A stretch of DNA of 64,000 nucleotides from Deltaproteobacteria bacterium (GCA_029261855.1 JAJDAN010000062.1:25256-89255); one strand, 5' to 3'; counted from the first letter of the stretch, positions 51,744-61,670 are shown. Numbers and translations: made by a program. The notes: generated by a model from the letters alone, not told the origin.

Positions 51744-52019
51744 ATGCGCACGCTTCCCCGTCGCCGCCTTGGGCGGATCGCCCCCTTCGTCCCTGCACCG
51801 CTCGTCTGGGCACCGCTCGTCTGGGCGCTACTCGCCGGACTCGGCGCCGTGGCCTGCGGATCCGACGAGGGGACGCGAGGTCTCCAGCCGAGCCACGAGA
51901 CCGCGACGCCCAACTCCGACGCCGAGGACGCGATGACCGAGGCCGAGCGCCAGAAGCAGCAGGCCGTCGAGATGCAGCAGGCCCACGCGCAAGAGCTCGA
52001 GCAGGCGGAAGACCGCTAG
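51744..52019 (+). CDS. small lipoprotein with helical tail
   Basis: 91 aa. A 36-residue signal peptide with an internal APLVWAPLVWAL duplication, ending LGAVACGSD (lipobox). The mature part is short: a polar linker, then a Glu/Gln/Ala-rich helix (MTEAERQKQQAVEMQQAHAQELEQAEDR). Its SD is AGGAGG, in the 17-bp tandem repeat. Size and helix recall Lpp-type envelope lipoproteins, but no similarity is claimed. Followed by the repeated 3' element. Confidence 0.78.
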   Translation: MRTLPRRRLGRIAPFVPAPLVWAPLVWALLAGLGAVACGSDEGTRGLQPSHETATPNSDAEDAMTEAERQKQQAVEMQQAHAQELEQAEDR

Positions 52020-52082
52020 GAGCGTGCGCGGCAGAAAGCCGCGAACCCGCAGCAAGCCGAAACTCCGGTTTCGGCCGGCTAG
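52020..52082 (+). repeat. repeated 3' palindromic element, plus-sense copy
   Basis: Starts right after the TAG of the small lipoprotein gene. First hairpin: CGCGGC-AGAAA-GCCGCG. Linker ACCCGCAGCAAGCCG. Second hairpin: CCGAAAC-TCCG-GTTTCGG, then CCGGCTAG. About 50 of 60 positions match the copy at 63806-63864 by eye. Confidence 0.85.
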
Positions 52083-52224
52083 CTCGCAGAAGGCCTTCTG
52101 GCGGGCAGAAGGCCTCCAGCGGGCCATCAAGCCGCCCCTCGCGCCCGACCCCTCAAAGCGTCACCCCGTGTGGCCGATCCCCGTCCTGACGTCCGATTCG
52201 GGCGATCGGGAAAAGGGGGACGAC

Positions 52225-52755
52225 ATGGCGAACCGGTTTCGACGTGCGGGGTGGATCGCGGGCTGCGTGTGGATCGCAGCGACCGCGTCGGGCTGCAACT
52301 GGATCGAGACCACCTTCGGCGGTGACGTCGTGATCGAGGAGATGGTGGCGGGCCAGAGCGTCAGCAACCGCGCCCTCAGCTGCTGGCTCACCTTCGACTT
52401 CAAACGCCTGCCCGACGGTGTCGACCCGACCGACGTCAAAGTTCGCTTCGAGTCGATCGCCCTGCGCGAACCCGCCGAGTTCGATTGGCGCTACATCGCG
52501 ACCCACGACGTAGAGCGGGCGGGCGAGCGGTTCGGGAGTGGCCACCGGCCCATCCCCGAGTCGACGCCCGGCGCGCCTCCGCCCCTGAACCGCCCGTTGA
52601 AGGTGAAGTTCGAGCTACCGGGCAAAGAGAAGATCGAAGACGCCCCGACCGCGATCTGGCTCAACGCGACGATCTACTGGGGCGGCCAGGAACAGGACAG
52701 CGACAAGCGTCGACTGGATCACGCCTACTCTCGAACGGAAGGCGGCTTCTTCTAG
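52225..52755 (+). CDS. lipoprotein of unknown function
   Basis: 176 aa from the ATG at 52225, with an AAAAGGGGGA SD. Signal ends TASGCNW (lipobox, Cys 24). The body is beta-rich (ALSCWLTFDFKRLPDGVDP, VRFESIALREPAEFDWRYIATHDVE) and ends in EGGFF. No family recognised. Convergent with the SRPBCC gene; the two stops overlap on one CTAG. Confidence 0.72.
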   Translation: MANRFRRAGWIAGCVWIAATASGCNWIETTFGGDVVIEEMVAGQSVSNRALSCWLTFDFKRLPDGVDPTDVKVRFESIALREPAEFDWRYIATHDVERAGERFGSGHRPIPESTPGAPPPLNRPLKVKFELPGKEKIEDAPTAIWLNATIYWGGQEQDSDKRRLDHAYSRTEGGFF

Positions 52756-53378
52756 AGATCGAGGCCGTCCTGGCCTGCGTTCGTTCCCGGACAAGCTTCC
52801 GCGAGCGCCTTCAGATTCAGCAGTTGGCGGCGCATCATCACGAGATCGCCCCAGGGCAGAAAGATGCGCATGGCTGCACCGCGTAGCCCCGGCGCCGGGA
52901 CGACGCGGAGCTTCGCGAGTAGCCGTGTCCTGTCGGCGGTGACGGGCTTCGCCCAGTAGGTCACGCGCACCACCCCGAAGAGCCGGGCTCCGCGGGAACC
53001 AGCCGGTGTGGCAAGGGTGACGTGAACGCCCTGCGCAAAGGCCTCGAGTGCGAAGATCTGCATGAACGTCTGGCCGCACGCGAGCTGCTGGAGCTGGGGG
53101 TCGAGCTGCCGCGGGCTGCGCCTTCCGCCGTTGTCGATCCAGTCGTAGCTGTAGGGCGCGACGCGCAGCTGGCAGAGCCACCGGAACACGACGCCCGCCG
53201 GCGCCATGACGTCGACGCCCCGCCAGAGGAGGTCGGGACCTGGCTTGTGGGCCTGATCGTCGGGCTGAGGGTCGGGCTGGGGGTCGGCCCGGTCGTCGGG
53301 GGGGTCGTCGGGGAAGACGGCCTGCCGTTCGGCGGGCGTCGTCCCCCAGTGGCGTACCCCATCCAGAAGCTTCGACAC
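52752..53378 (-). CDS. SRPBCC-fold protein
   Basis: 208 aa if read from the GTG at 53378; the frame is open further upstream but runs into the divergent gene at 53482. Key features: LLDGVRHWGTTPAERQ start, then AGVVFRWLCQLRVAPYSYDWIDNGGRRSPR and a C-terminal IFLPWGDLVMMRRQL. The middle block (VAPYSYDWIDN) is the recognisable signature of this SRPBCC group. It probably binds a hydrophobic ligand. The start codon is uncertain because no good SD is seen. Confidence 0.75.
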   Translation of the reverse strand: MSKLLDGVRHWGTTPAERQAVFPDDPPDDRADPQPDPQPDDQAHKPGPDLLWRGVDVMAPAGVVFRWLCQLRVAPYSYDWIDNGGRRSPRQLDPQLQQLACGQTFMQIFALEAFAQGVHVTLATPAGSRGARLFGVVRVTYWAKPVTADRTRLLAKLRVVPAPGLRGAAMRIFLPWGDLVMMRRQLLNLKALAEACPGTNAGQDGLDL

Positions 53379-53481
53379 TGCGCGATTCTGGGGAGGCCCG
53401 CGCGTTGCGTCAAGCGGCCCTGCGACGACGGACGCGCGTCCCTCCGACGAGAACGACTGGACGCGTCGCCGAACGCTCGGC

Positions 53482-54426
53482 ATGTTCCGCGTCATGCTGG
53501 CCCGCCCGTTCGCGCGAAGCCCCAGGTCGCGCTGGATCGCGGCCGCTGCGGTCGTGTCGCTCGGGATCGCCGTCGGCCCTGCGATCGGCGCGAAGGACCG
53601 CAACGACCACCTGGTCGACGTCGCGGAGGCGTCGCTGAAGGACCTCGCCCGCCAGATCAGCAATCCCATCAGTCCGCTCTGGAGCGTGACCCTCGACCAG
53701 TCGCTCGCCGGCTTCGACGGCGGGGGCGTCGACGACGAGTTCGCATACGGCGCCACCCTCGAGCCGGTCCTGCCGGTACGACTGAACAACCTGGGCCTCG
53801 GGCGCTTCGCCTGGTCGAAGGACTACCACGCCGTGACAGGCCTCGACATACCCGTCGTTCAGGTCACACCCGTGGCCCCGGGACAGGGACAGGGGCGAGG
53901 CAGCCATCACAAGGTCGGCTTTGGCGACGTCGGGCTGGCGAGCCTCGTCGCACCCGCGACCCACTTCGGTGTGCTGTGGGGCGTTGGGCCGACGTTCATC
54001 CTTCCCACCGCCTCCGACAACGCGCTGGGTCAAGGAAAGTGGCAGGCGGGTCCCGCCGTGCTCGGGGGTTATGTGGCGGAGCACTGGACCGCCTATGCGC
54101 TCGCGCAGCAGTGGTGGTCGTTTGCCGGCGATGGCGACCGGGAGCGAACCAGTCAGCTGTGTCTGAACTACGTGCTGCTTGGCCATCTGCCCCACGGTTG
54201 GCAGATGGGGATGCAACCCTCCCTCGAGGTGGACTGGACGGAGTCCTCCAAGAACAAGGTGCTGTTCCCCGTCGGGCTCGGCTTCGGCAAGACGATCCGC
54301 ATCGGAAGCCTGCCGATCCAGATCTGGCTCGAGGCCGACTACTACGCGGTTCGCCCGGACGACCAGACCGCACCGCGCTGGGGGATCGACCTGCAGATCA
54401 CACCGGTTCTCGGAAGGTCCCACTAG
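53482..54426 (+). CDS. outer-membrane beta-barrel-like protein
   Basis: 314 aa (start 53482 or 53494). Signal peptide with a Ser/Arg N-region and the core WIAAAAVVSLGIAVGPAIG. The rest has repeated amphipathic strands ending in aromatic residues (WSVTLDQSLAGF, YALAQQWWSF, IQIWLEADYYAVR, WGIDLQITPVL). This resembles the barrel of transporter or 'outer-membrane protein' families with 10-12 strands. The final residues are GRSH rather than an aromatic C-terminus, so a barrel assignment is probable but not certain. Confidence 0.72.
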   Translation: MFRVMLARPFARSPRSRWIAAAAVVSLGIAVGPAIGAKDRNDHLVDVAEASLKDLARQISNPISPLWSVTLDQSLAGFDGGGVDDEFAYGATLEPVLPVRLNNLGLGRFAWSKDYHAVTGLDIPVVQVTPVAPGQGQGRGSHHKVGFGDVGLASLVAPATHFGVLWGVGPTFILPTASDNALGQGKWQAGPAVLGGYVAEHWTAYALAQQWWSFAGDGDRERTSQLCLNYVLLGHLPHGWQMGMQPSLEVDWTESSKNKVLFPVGLGFGKTIRIGSLPIQIWLEADYYAVRPDDQTAPRWGIDLQITPVLGRSH

Positions 54427-54627
54427 CTGCAGTCTGACGACCTTTGCGTCGTCGCCTGTTTCCCCCAGACTGCGTCTTGGGGCATTCTCCTAGACGCGCA
54501 CCCAGCCCGGGTTGCGCACGAGTTGCCGCCGCGCTGTCGGTCCCGCAATCGGCGAGTAGGCGGCCCGTAGGCGAGCCGACCGGCGAACGGCTACATATCA
54601 GGCTGCTCCCCCCGTTTCGAGGTCCTC

Positions 54628-57600
54628 TTGGCCATCCGCGTCGCCCTTCGCCACCGCACCCGCTACCGCTACGCCCGACCCGTCCGGCTCGGCCCGCAGA
54701 CAGTCCGGCTGCGCCCGGCTCCACACAACCGCACGCCGATCTACCGCTACTCCCTCGAGATCTCGCCGAAGGACCACTTCCTGAACTGGCAGCAGGACGT
54801 CCACGGCAATCACCTGGCCCGCATCGTCGTTCCCGAGAAGACCGACTTCTTCGAGGTCTGCGTCGACCTCGTGGCCGATCTCGAGGCCTACAGCCCCTTC
54901 GACTACTTCCTCGACGAGTCGGCCCAGCAGTGGCCGTTCGGCTACGACGAAGAATGGGGAGCCGATCTCGAGCCCTATCTCGCGCCGCTGCCCCTGACGC
55001 CGGCCCTGGGTCGCTTCATCGACGGCCTCGATCAGACCCGACGCGATACGAACCACTTTCTCGTCGAGACGAACCGCGCCGTGAACGCGGCAGTCGACTA
55101 CGTGATCCGGATGGAGCCCGGGGTCCAGACCCCGGAGGAGACGCTGACCAGTGGTCGCGGGTCGTGCCGCGATTCCGCCTGGTTGCTCGTCCAGGTATTG
55201 CGCCGACTCGGCATCGCCTCCCGCTTCGTGTCCGGCTACCTCGTCCAGCTCGAGCCGGACCAGCAGCCCGTCGAGGGTCCGCGCGGTCCGGAGAACGATT
55301 TCACGGACCTGCACGCCTGGTGCGAGTGCCTCGTCCCCGGCGCGGGTTGGATCGGCCTCGACGCCACCTCCGGTCTGTTGACCGCGGAGGGTCACATTCC
55401 GCTCGCGGCGACGCCGAGCCCCTCGACCGCGGCGCCCATCTCGGGCGGGGTCGAGAAGGTGGAGACCGAGTTCGAGTTCGAGATGAGCGTGAAGCGCGTC
55501 GTCGACCGCGCGCGCGTCACCAAGCCGTACGGCGAGCGCGAATGGGCCGCGATCCTGTCCCTGGGCGACCGCATCGACGAAGAGCTCGAGGCCGGCGACG
55601 TGCGGCTGAGCGTCGGTGGCGAGCCGACCTTCGTCAGCTCCGAGGAGCCCGACGCGCCGGAATGGAACACCGACGCCATGGGCGGCCGGAAGCAGGAGAT
55701 CGCAGACCGTCTGACGCGACGGCTGAAGGGCGAATGGGCGCCGGGTGGCGTACTGCATCACGGCCAGGGCAAGTGGTATCCGGGCGAACAGCTCCCGCGT
55801 TGGGCGTACTCCTGCTTCTACCGGTCGGACGGTGAGCCGCTGTGGCACGACGAGAGCCTGCTGGCCGAGTCGGATCGCGACTACGGGCACGACACCGAGG
55901 CGGCAGCTCGCTTCGCCACTCACCTCGCCAAGCGGCTCGGCCTCGAAGGGTTCGAGTTGCTCGATGCCTACGAGGACGTCTGGTACCACCTCTGGCGCGA
56001 ACGTCGCCTGCCCACCAACGTCGACCCGCTCAAGTCCAACCTCGAAGACCCCATCGAGCGCGCGCGACTCGCCAAGATCTTCGACCAGGGTCTCGATCGC
56101 ATCGTGGGCTGGGTGCTGCCGCTCGAACACGAAGGGCAATGGCGGACGGGGAAGTGGTTCCTGCGGAGCGAGCATTGCTTCCTGACGCCCGGCGACTCGC
56201 CCATGGGCTACCGCCTTCCGCTCGATTCGCTGCCGTGGGTGGACGAGGACGACGCCCCGGTGACCCTGGGGCTCGACCCGTACGTCGAGCGGACCGCCCT
56301 GCCCCGGGTCCCGCGCGGCGAAGCCGAACGTGTACAGCAGCCGCGTTGGTCCAGTGAGTCCGCCGACGATGCCGCCGTCCGGAAGCCCGCTTCCCAGGAA
56401 TCCGCCAAGCACATCGTCCGCAGCGCCCTGTGCGTCGAGCCGAGACAGGGCCAGCTCAAGGTGTTCCTGCCTCCCCTCGAACATCTCGAGCCTTTCGTCG
56501 AGCTGATCACGGCCATCGAAGAGACCGCGCGCGAGCTGTCGATGCCCGTTCAGCTCGAAGGCTACCCGCCGCCCCGGGACCCGCGTCTCAAGGAGTTCAA
56601 GCTCACGCCGGACCCGGGCGTCATCGAGGTGAACGTCCCGCCGACGACCCACTGGCGTGAGTCCGTCAGCCAGAGCGAGACACTCTACGACGCGGCTCGA
56701 CACGAGAAGTTGATCGCCGAGAAGTTCGAGCTCGACGGTGCCCACATCGGATCAGGTGGCGGCAATCACGTCGTGCTTGGCGGTCTGACGCCGGCCGACA
56801 GTCCCTTCCTGCGCCGCCCGGACGTCCTCGGCAACCTGGTGAGGTACTGGCAGAACCACCCCGCGCTGTCGTTCCTGTTCTCGGGGCGCTTCATCGGGCC
56901 GACATCCCAGGCGCCGCGGGTCGACGAAGCCCGGGACGACTCGGCCTACGAGCTCGAGCTCGCGCTGGCACAGCTGCCCTCATCCGGCGACGACGTCCCG
57001 CCCTGGCAGGTCGATCGCATCCTGCGAAACATCCTGGTCGACGTCACCGGCAACACGCACCGCGCCGAGTTCTGCATCGACAAGCTCTACTCGCCGGACG
57101 GCCCTGCCGGTCGCCTCGGTCTGCTCGAGCTGCGCGCCTTCGAGATGCCGCCGCACGAGCGCATGAGCGCCGTGCAGCAACTGCTGGTTCGCGCGCTGCT
57201 GGCCAGGTTCTGGAAGCGGCCGGACGAGCGTCCGCTGATCAAGTGGCGAACCGCGTTACACGACCAGTTCATGATGCCGCACTGGGTCGAGAGCGATCTG
57301 AACGAGGTGCTCTACGAGCTCGGGCGATCGGGGTACGGCTTCGATCCGCGCTGGTTCGAGCCCCACTTCGAGTTCCGCTTCCCCTACTTCGGCGAGCTCG
57401 CCCTCGACACCATGCGGCTCGAGATCCGGGGCGCCCTCGAGCCCTGGCACGTGCTCGGGGAAGAGGCCACCGCGGGTGGCCAGGCGCGCTACGTCGACTC
57501 GTCGGTCGAGCGACTCCAGGTGAAGGCCTTCGGCTTCGCCGAGGAACGCTACAAGGTGCTCTGCAACGGCTTCGAAGTTCCCATGCGACCCACGGCCACG

Positions 57601-57978
57601 AACGGCGAGTTCGTCGCCGGCATCCGCTATCGGGCCTGGCAGCCGCCGCACTGCCTGCATCCCCGGATCGGTGTCCACGCGCCGCTGCACATCGACATCT
57701 ACGACGCCTGGAACCGACGCAACATCGCGGGCTGCACCTACCACGTGGTGCATCCCGGCGGACGCGCTTCGGATGTCCGCCCGGTCAATGCAGCGGCGGC
57801 CGAAAGCCGTCGGCTCGCTCGTTTCGAGAGGCGGGGACATCTCCAGGGCGAGTTCGATCCGATCCACGTGCCGCCCCACCCCCACTTCCCGCATCTGCTG
57901 GACCTGCGCTGGGCCGAAGTCGGCGGACACCCGACACCGGGGCTGCAGCCGGCCAAGCGGAGCCGCGACGAAGGCTGA
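54628..57978 (+). CDS. transglutaminase-like / DUF2126 protein
   Basis: 1116 aa from a TTG with a GAGG SD. The N-terminal part (MAIRVALRHRTRYRYARPV) is typical of this family's start. A papain-like transglutaminase core follows: Cys about 180 in GRGSCRDSAW, His about 229 in TDLHAWCE and Asp about 245 in GLDATSGL. The rest (residues about 290-1110) is DUF2126, with VGGEPTFVSSEEPDAPEWNTDAMGG and GGNHVVLGGLTP. In many genomes it lies with an alpha-E domain and an ATP-grasp protein; neither is seen here. Its substrate is unknown; a peptide-ligase or protease role is proposed. Confidence 0.9.
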   Translation: MAIRVALRHRTRYRYARPVRLGPQTVRLRPAPHNRTPIYRYSLEISPKDHFLNWQQDVHGNHLARIVVPEKTDFFEVCVDLVADLEAYSPFDYFLDESAQQWPFGYDEEWGADLEPYLAPLPLTPALGRFIDGLDQTRRDTNHFLVETNRAVNAAVDYVIRMEPGVQTPEETLTSGRGSCRDSAWLLVQVLRRLGIASRFVSGYLVQLEPDQQPVEGPRGPENDFTDLHAWCECLVPGAGWIGLDATSGLLTAEGHIPLAATPSPSTAAPISGGVEKVETEFEFEMSVKRVVDRARVTKPYGEREWAAILSLGDRIDEELEAGDVRLSVGGEPTFVSSEEPDAPEWNTDAMGGRKQEIADRLTRRLKGEWAPGGVLHHGQGKWYPGEQLPRWAYSCFYRSDGEPLWHDESLLAESDRDYGHDTEAAARFATHLAKRLGLEGFELLDAYEDVWYHLWRERRLPTNVDPLKSNLEDPIERARLAKIFDQGLDRIVGWVLPLEHEGQWRTGKWFLRSEHCFLTPGDSPMGYRLPLDSLPWVDEDDAPVTLGLDPYVERTALPRVPRGEAERVQQPRWSSESADDAAVRKPASQESAKHIVRSALCVEPRQGQLKVFLPPLEHLEPFVELITAIEETARELSMPVQLEGYPPPRDPRLKEFKLTPDPGVIEVNVPPTTHWRESVSQSETLYDAARHEKLIAEKFELDGAHIGSGGGNHVVLGGLTPADSPFLRRPDVLGNLVRYWQNHPALSFLFSGRFIGPTSQAPRVDEARDDSAYELELALAQLPSSGDDVPPWQVDRILRNILVDVTGNTHRAEFCIDKLYSPDGPAGRLGLLELRAFEMPPHERMSAVQQLLVRALLARFWKRPDERPLIKWRTALHDQFMMPHWVESDLNEVLYELGRSGYGFDPRWFEPHFEFRFPYFGELALDTMRLEIRGALEPWHVLGEEATAGGQARYVDSSVERLQVKAFGFAEERYKVLCNGFEVPMRPTATNGEFVAGIRYRAWQPPHCLHPRIGVHAPLHIDIYDAWNRRNIAGCTYHVVHPGGRASDVRPVNAAAAESRRLARFERRGHLQGEFDPIHVPPHPHFPHLLDLRWAEVGGHPTPGLQPAKRSRDEG

Positions 57979-57986
57979 CCGGGCCG

Positions 57987-58793
57987 ATGACGCACGAGGA
58001 CGGGGAAATCCTCGAGGGTGGCTGGCAGACCCGGGTGCGTCGCCGGGGAGACCAGATCCATCGTTCGGCCAGTCCCTGGAGCCCGGCGGTCATCGCCCTG
58101 CTGAAACACCTCGAACGACAGGGGTTCGATGCGTCGCCCCGCCCCATCGGTTCGGGCTCCGACGATGCCGGCAACGAGCAGCTGAGCTTCATCGAAGGCG
58201 AGAGCCCGCAGCCGTACGCATGGTCCGACGAGGCGTGTAGCCGCATCGGCGAGCTGCTAGGCGCGCTACACCGGGCGACGACGCGCTTCGAACCGCCGCC
58301 GGATCCCCGCTGGAAGGACTGGTACGGCAGACACCTCGGGCGAGGCCCCCTCGTCATCGGACACGGGGATCTCGGTCCCTGGAACATCATGGCGCTCGAC
58401 TCGCTGCCGTCCGGTTTCATCGACTGGGACTACGCGGGACCGATCGACCCGATTTGCGAGCTGGCCTACGTGGCATGGCTGAACGCTCAGCTGCACGACG
58501 ATGATCTGGCCGCGCGCCTGGACTTGCCGCCGGCAGCCAGCCGGGCGAAGCAGGTCCGGCTGATCCTGGACGGCTACGGGCTCGAACGCGCCGCCCGCGC
58601 TGGCTTCGTCGACAAGATGATCGAGCATGCAGTGCACGGAGCCGCGCAGCAGGCGCTCGAGCATGGCGTCTCGCCCGACTCGAAGTCGGCCATCGGCGCG
58701 GGTGGCTTCCCCGTGTTGTGGGGCATCACCTGGAAGACGCGAAGCGCGTCCTGGATGCTGCGAGAGCGCGCGTTCCTGGAGCGATCCCTGTAG
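57987..58793 (+). CDS. APH-fold kinase (phosphotransferase) family protein
   Basis: 268 aa. HGDLGPWN (residues about 126-133, catalytic Asp and Mg Asn) and FIDWDYAG (Asp of the DxD/DFG equivalent) are the Brenner motif and metal site. The N-lobe has a Gly-rich GSGSDDAGN loop. The fold occurs in aminoglycoside and choline kinases and many small-molecule kinases; nothing selects a substrate. Starts nine bases after the DUF2126 gene, so probably co-transcribed. Confidence 0.85.
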   Translation: MTHEDGEILEGGWQTRVRRRGDQIHRSASPWSPAVIALLKHLERQGFDASPRPIGSGSDDAGNEQLSFIEGESPQPYAWSDEACSRIGELLGALHRATTRFEPPPDPRWKDWYGRHLGRGPLVIGHGDLGPWNIMALDSLPSGFIDWDYAGPIDPICELAYVAWLNAQLHDDDLAARLDLPPAASRAKQVRLILDGYGLERAARAGFVDKMIEHAVHGAAQQALEHGVSPDSKSAIGAGGFPVLWGITWKTRSASWMLRERAFLERSL

Positions 58794-58862
58794 ACCGCCG
58801 GCATGCCTGGCACCCTCGCCAAATTTCCCATCCCCGCGTCGCGTCCCGGTACAATCGGCGAG

Positions 58863-61670
58863 ATGGACGCTGCTGCTCTGATTCGTGGATTCCTGATGCT
58901 GGTGATCGTCGGTAGTCTCGCGCCGCGCGTCGTCGCACAGGTCACGATCAACGAGATCCAGGCCGACAACGAGACGACCCTCGCCGACGAGGAGGGCGAC
59001 TTCGAGGATTGGCTCGAGCTCTACAACAGTGGCCCAGTTCCGCTGGACATCGGCGGGTATGGGCTCTCGGACGATCCCGCGGATCCCCTCGCCTGGACCT
59101 TCCCGGCTGGAACGATCATCGGGCCGGGGGCGTTCCTTCTGGTCTGGACCGACGACGACGACGAGGACGGCCCGCTCCACACGAATTTCAAGATCGACAA
59201 GGACGGCGAGGTCATCGTCCTGTCTGCGCCGGGCGGTACCCTCCTCGACACCGTGGGGCCGGTCGCCATCGGGCCCGACGAGTCCCTGGGTCGCGTGGCC
59301 GACGGCAGTGGCGACTGGTTTCTACTGGGGCCGACGCCGGGGGTCGCCAACGTCGGCCCGGGTACACCGCCGGCGCCGGCCCCGCCGGTCTTCAGCGTCG
59401 CTGGCGGCTTCCAGCCGTCGGGTGTGCAGCTCGATCTCTCCCACTGGGACCCTGCGGTCGCGATTCGCTACACGCTCGACGGATCGGAGCCGGACCTCGC
59501 TTCGCCGCTCTACAGCGGCCCCATCTCGCTCGCGTCCCGCGCTGGCGAGGCGAACCGGCTCTCGCTCATCTGGACCGGAGACCCGCGCTGGCGGAGTCCT
59601 GCGGGAGAGGTCTACAAAGTCCCGGTCGTCCGCGCCCGTGCGTTCCGCGCCGGCGCGTCGGACAGCGCCGTCGCGACACACACGTATCTCATCGGCTCGG
59701 ACGCGTCGCGATACCCGGGCGCTTCCGTCGTGTCCCTGGTGAGCGACGAGGCTAGCTTCTTCGACTACGACACCGGCATCTACGTCCCGGGCCGCGTGTA
59801 CGACGAAGACTTCGATCCAGACGAGGACGACCCCTACTTGGCGTCCGGCAACTACAGCCAGCGAGGCGCGGAGTGGGAGCGCCCCGTGCACGTCGAGATC
59901 TTCGATCCGGGCGGATCGCGCGCGGTTGCCCAGGACGCAGGCGTCCGCATCCACGGTTCGACGACTCGCGGCTATCCGCAGAAGTCCATCCGGCTCTACG
60001 CCCGCAGCGAGTATGGGAAAGGTGACTTCGACTACGCGTTCTTCGGTCCCGGAGAGCTCGACGAGATCGATACGCTGCTGCTGCGGAACGGTGGCCAGGG
60101 GTTCTATTCCTGGCGGTTCATCGACCTGCTCTTCCACGAACTCGTCAAGGGTGCCCCCGTGGACACCCAGGCCTACGGGCAGTCCGTCGTGTTCCTCGAC
60201 GGCGTCTACTGGGGCATGCACACCTTCCGCGAGCGCTTCGATGCAGACTACGTGGAACGGCACTACGGCGTCGATTCCTCGGACGTCGTGATGCTCACCC
60301 GGAATGGTGAACTCGACCACGGAGAGCCCGAGGACACGCAGCATTGGGACGACATGATCGCGTTCATGAAGGCGAACGATCTGTCCGACGACGCGAATTT
60401 CGACTGGGTGGCCGAGCAGCTCGACGTCGATTCCCTGCTGCACTTCATCGCGATCCATCTGGTCAGTGGCTCGAGCGACTGGGTGCCCAGCACGCGCAAC
60501 CACCTGTACTGGCGGAAGCGCACCGCGGCCTACCTGCCCGGCGCGCCGCCGGGGCACGACGGTCGCTGGCGATGGATGCTCAAGGACATCGACCGGGGCC
60601 TGGTGAACGGTGTGTACCGCAACAACTTCGTCGCGAACCTGGCGAACTGGACCCCGTATACGAGCCTCATCGCCAACACGGGCTTCCGGAACGACCTCGT
60701 CAACCTGCTTTCGGACTACATGAACGGCCGACTCCACACGGATCGGATGATCGCCGAGATCGACCGCCTGGTGGCAGAGGCCGACCCGTATCTCGACGAG
60801 CACATCGCCCGCTGGCAGTGGCCGACGAGCCGTTCCTACTGGGAGGCCCAGATCGAGGCCGGAAGGGGAGCAGCACGCGACCGACCGAGCATCTTGCGCA
60901 CGCAGATGCTTTCCGAGTTCGGACTGCCGGGCACCTTCACGCTGACGCTGGATCTCTCGAATGCGGACCGGGGATCCGTTCGGGTGAGCACGCTCGATCT
61001 GGCGGGAGCAAGCGGGGTCTGGAACGGAATCTACTTCGAGGATCTGCCCGTTCCGCTCGTCGCCGAGCCCGACGTCGGCGTCCACTTCCTGGGTTGGGGA
61101 GACGATGGGGACAGCGCCGATCCGCAGTTCGATCTACTGGCTTCGGATGACGTTCTGCTCGTCCCGCGCTTCGGATTTGCGGCGCGTTGGACCCTCCGCG
61201 AGCTCTATAGCGCCGCGAACCCGGCGGTGCAGTACATCGAGCTCACGACCCTTCACGATCGCAACCCCATTCATGCGGGTGCCGTCCTCGAATGTGGCAA
61301 CGGGATCGATGTCGCGCTGCCGATGGACCTGCCCAGTGACGCCACGAAGGGGCGGTCCGTCCTGATCGCGACCGCAGCCGCTGCCGGACTCGAGGGCATG
61401 CCGCCCCCCGATTTCCTGCTGCCCGACGGATGTCTCGACCCGGCTGGAGGCACGATCACGCTGGACGGCATCGAGATTGCCAACTACGACGGATTGCCGA
61501 CAAATGGCTTCGCCGTCGATGCGGCCGGCAACCTCGTCGTGCCCCGGCCGGCGAACTTCGCGGGCGGGATCCGGATGCTACCGGCGCTCGGCGGGTTCGG
61601 GCTACTCGTGGTCGCTGGCTGGACCGCGCTGCTCGGCGCGCTCCTGCTGCGTCGCTGCCGCGTTGCGTAA
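58863..61670 (+). CDS. large secreted CotH-like protein with lamin-tail domain and sorting-signal-like C-terminus
   Basis: 935 aa from the ATG at 58863 (a longer read from 58803 is possible). Signal peptide 1-26. Residues about 27-160 form a lamin-tail domain (INEIQADNETTLADEEGDFEDWLELYN). A chitobiase C-terminal-like segment at about 180-260 (YTLDGSEPDLASPLYSG) precedes a CotH-kinase-type domain (about 280-700: VRIHGSTTRGYPQKSIRLY, WVPSTRNHLYWRK, RWRWMLKDIDRGL). C-terminus: LPALGGFGLL, a transmembrane-like helix and LLLRRCRVA, which resembles the IPTL-CTERM type. A likely surface-anchored adhesin or kinase-fold protein. Confidence 0.82.
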   Translation: MDAAALIRGFLMLVIVGSLAPRVVAQVTINEIQADNETTLADEEGDFEDWLELYNSGPVPLDIGGYGLSDDPADPLAWTFPAGTIIGPGAFLLVWTDDDDEDGPLHTNFKIDKDGEVIVLSAPGGTLLDTVGPVAIGPDESLGRVADGSGDWFLLGPTPGVANVGPGTPPAPAPPVFSVAGGFQPSGVQLDLSHWDPAVAIRYTLDGSEPDLASPLYSGPISLASRAGEANRLSLIWTGDPRWRSPAGEVYKVPVVRARAFRAGASDSAVATHTYLIGSDASRYPGASVVSLVSDEASFFDYDTGIYVPGRVYDEDFDPDEDDPYLASGNYSQRGAEWERPVHVEIFDPGGSRAVAQDAGVRIHGSTTRGYPQKSIRLYARSEYGKGDFDYAFFGPGELDEIDTLLLRNGGQGFYSWRFIDLLFHELVKGAPVDTQAYGQSVVFLDGVYWGMHTFRERFDADYVERHYGVDSSDVVMLTRNGELDHGEPEDTQHWDDMIAFMKANDLSDDANFDWVAEQLDVDSLLHFIAIHLVSGSSDWVPSTRNHLYWRKRTAAYLPGAPPGHDGRWRWMLKDIDRGLVNGVYRNNFVANLANWTPYTSLIANTGFRNDLVNLLSDYMNGRLHTDRMIAEIDRLVAEADPYLDEHIARWQWPTSRSYWEAQIEAGRGAARDRPSILRTQMLSEFGLPGTFTLTLDLSNADRGSVRVSTLDLAGASGVWNGIYFEDLPVPLVAEPDVGVHFLGWGDDGDSADPQFDLLASDDVLLVPRFGFAARWTLRELYSAANPAVQYIELTTLHDRNPIHAGAVLECGNGIDVALPMDLPSDATKGRSVLIATAAAAGLEGMPPPDFLLPDGCLDPAGGTITLDGIEIANYDGLPTNGFAVDAAGNLVVPRPANFAGGIRMLPALGGFGLLVVAGWTALLGALLLRRCRVA

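Noticed and set aside
54598..56745. 715-codon minus-strand frame opposite the transglutaminase gene
   Set aside because: Shadow of a DUF2126/transglutaminase gene with catalytic Cys, His and Asp in order.
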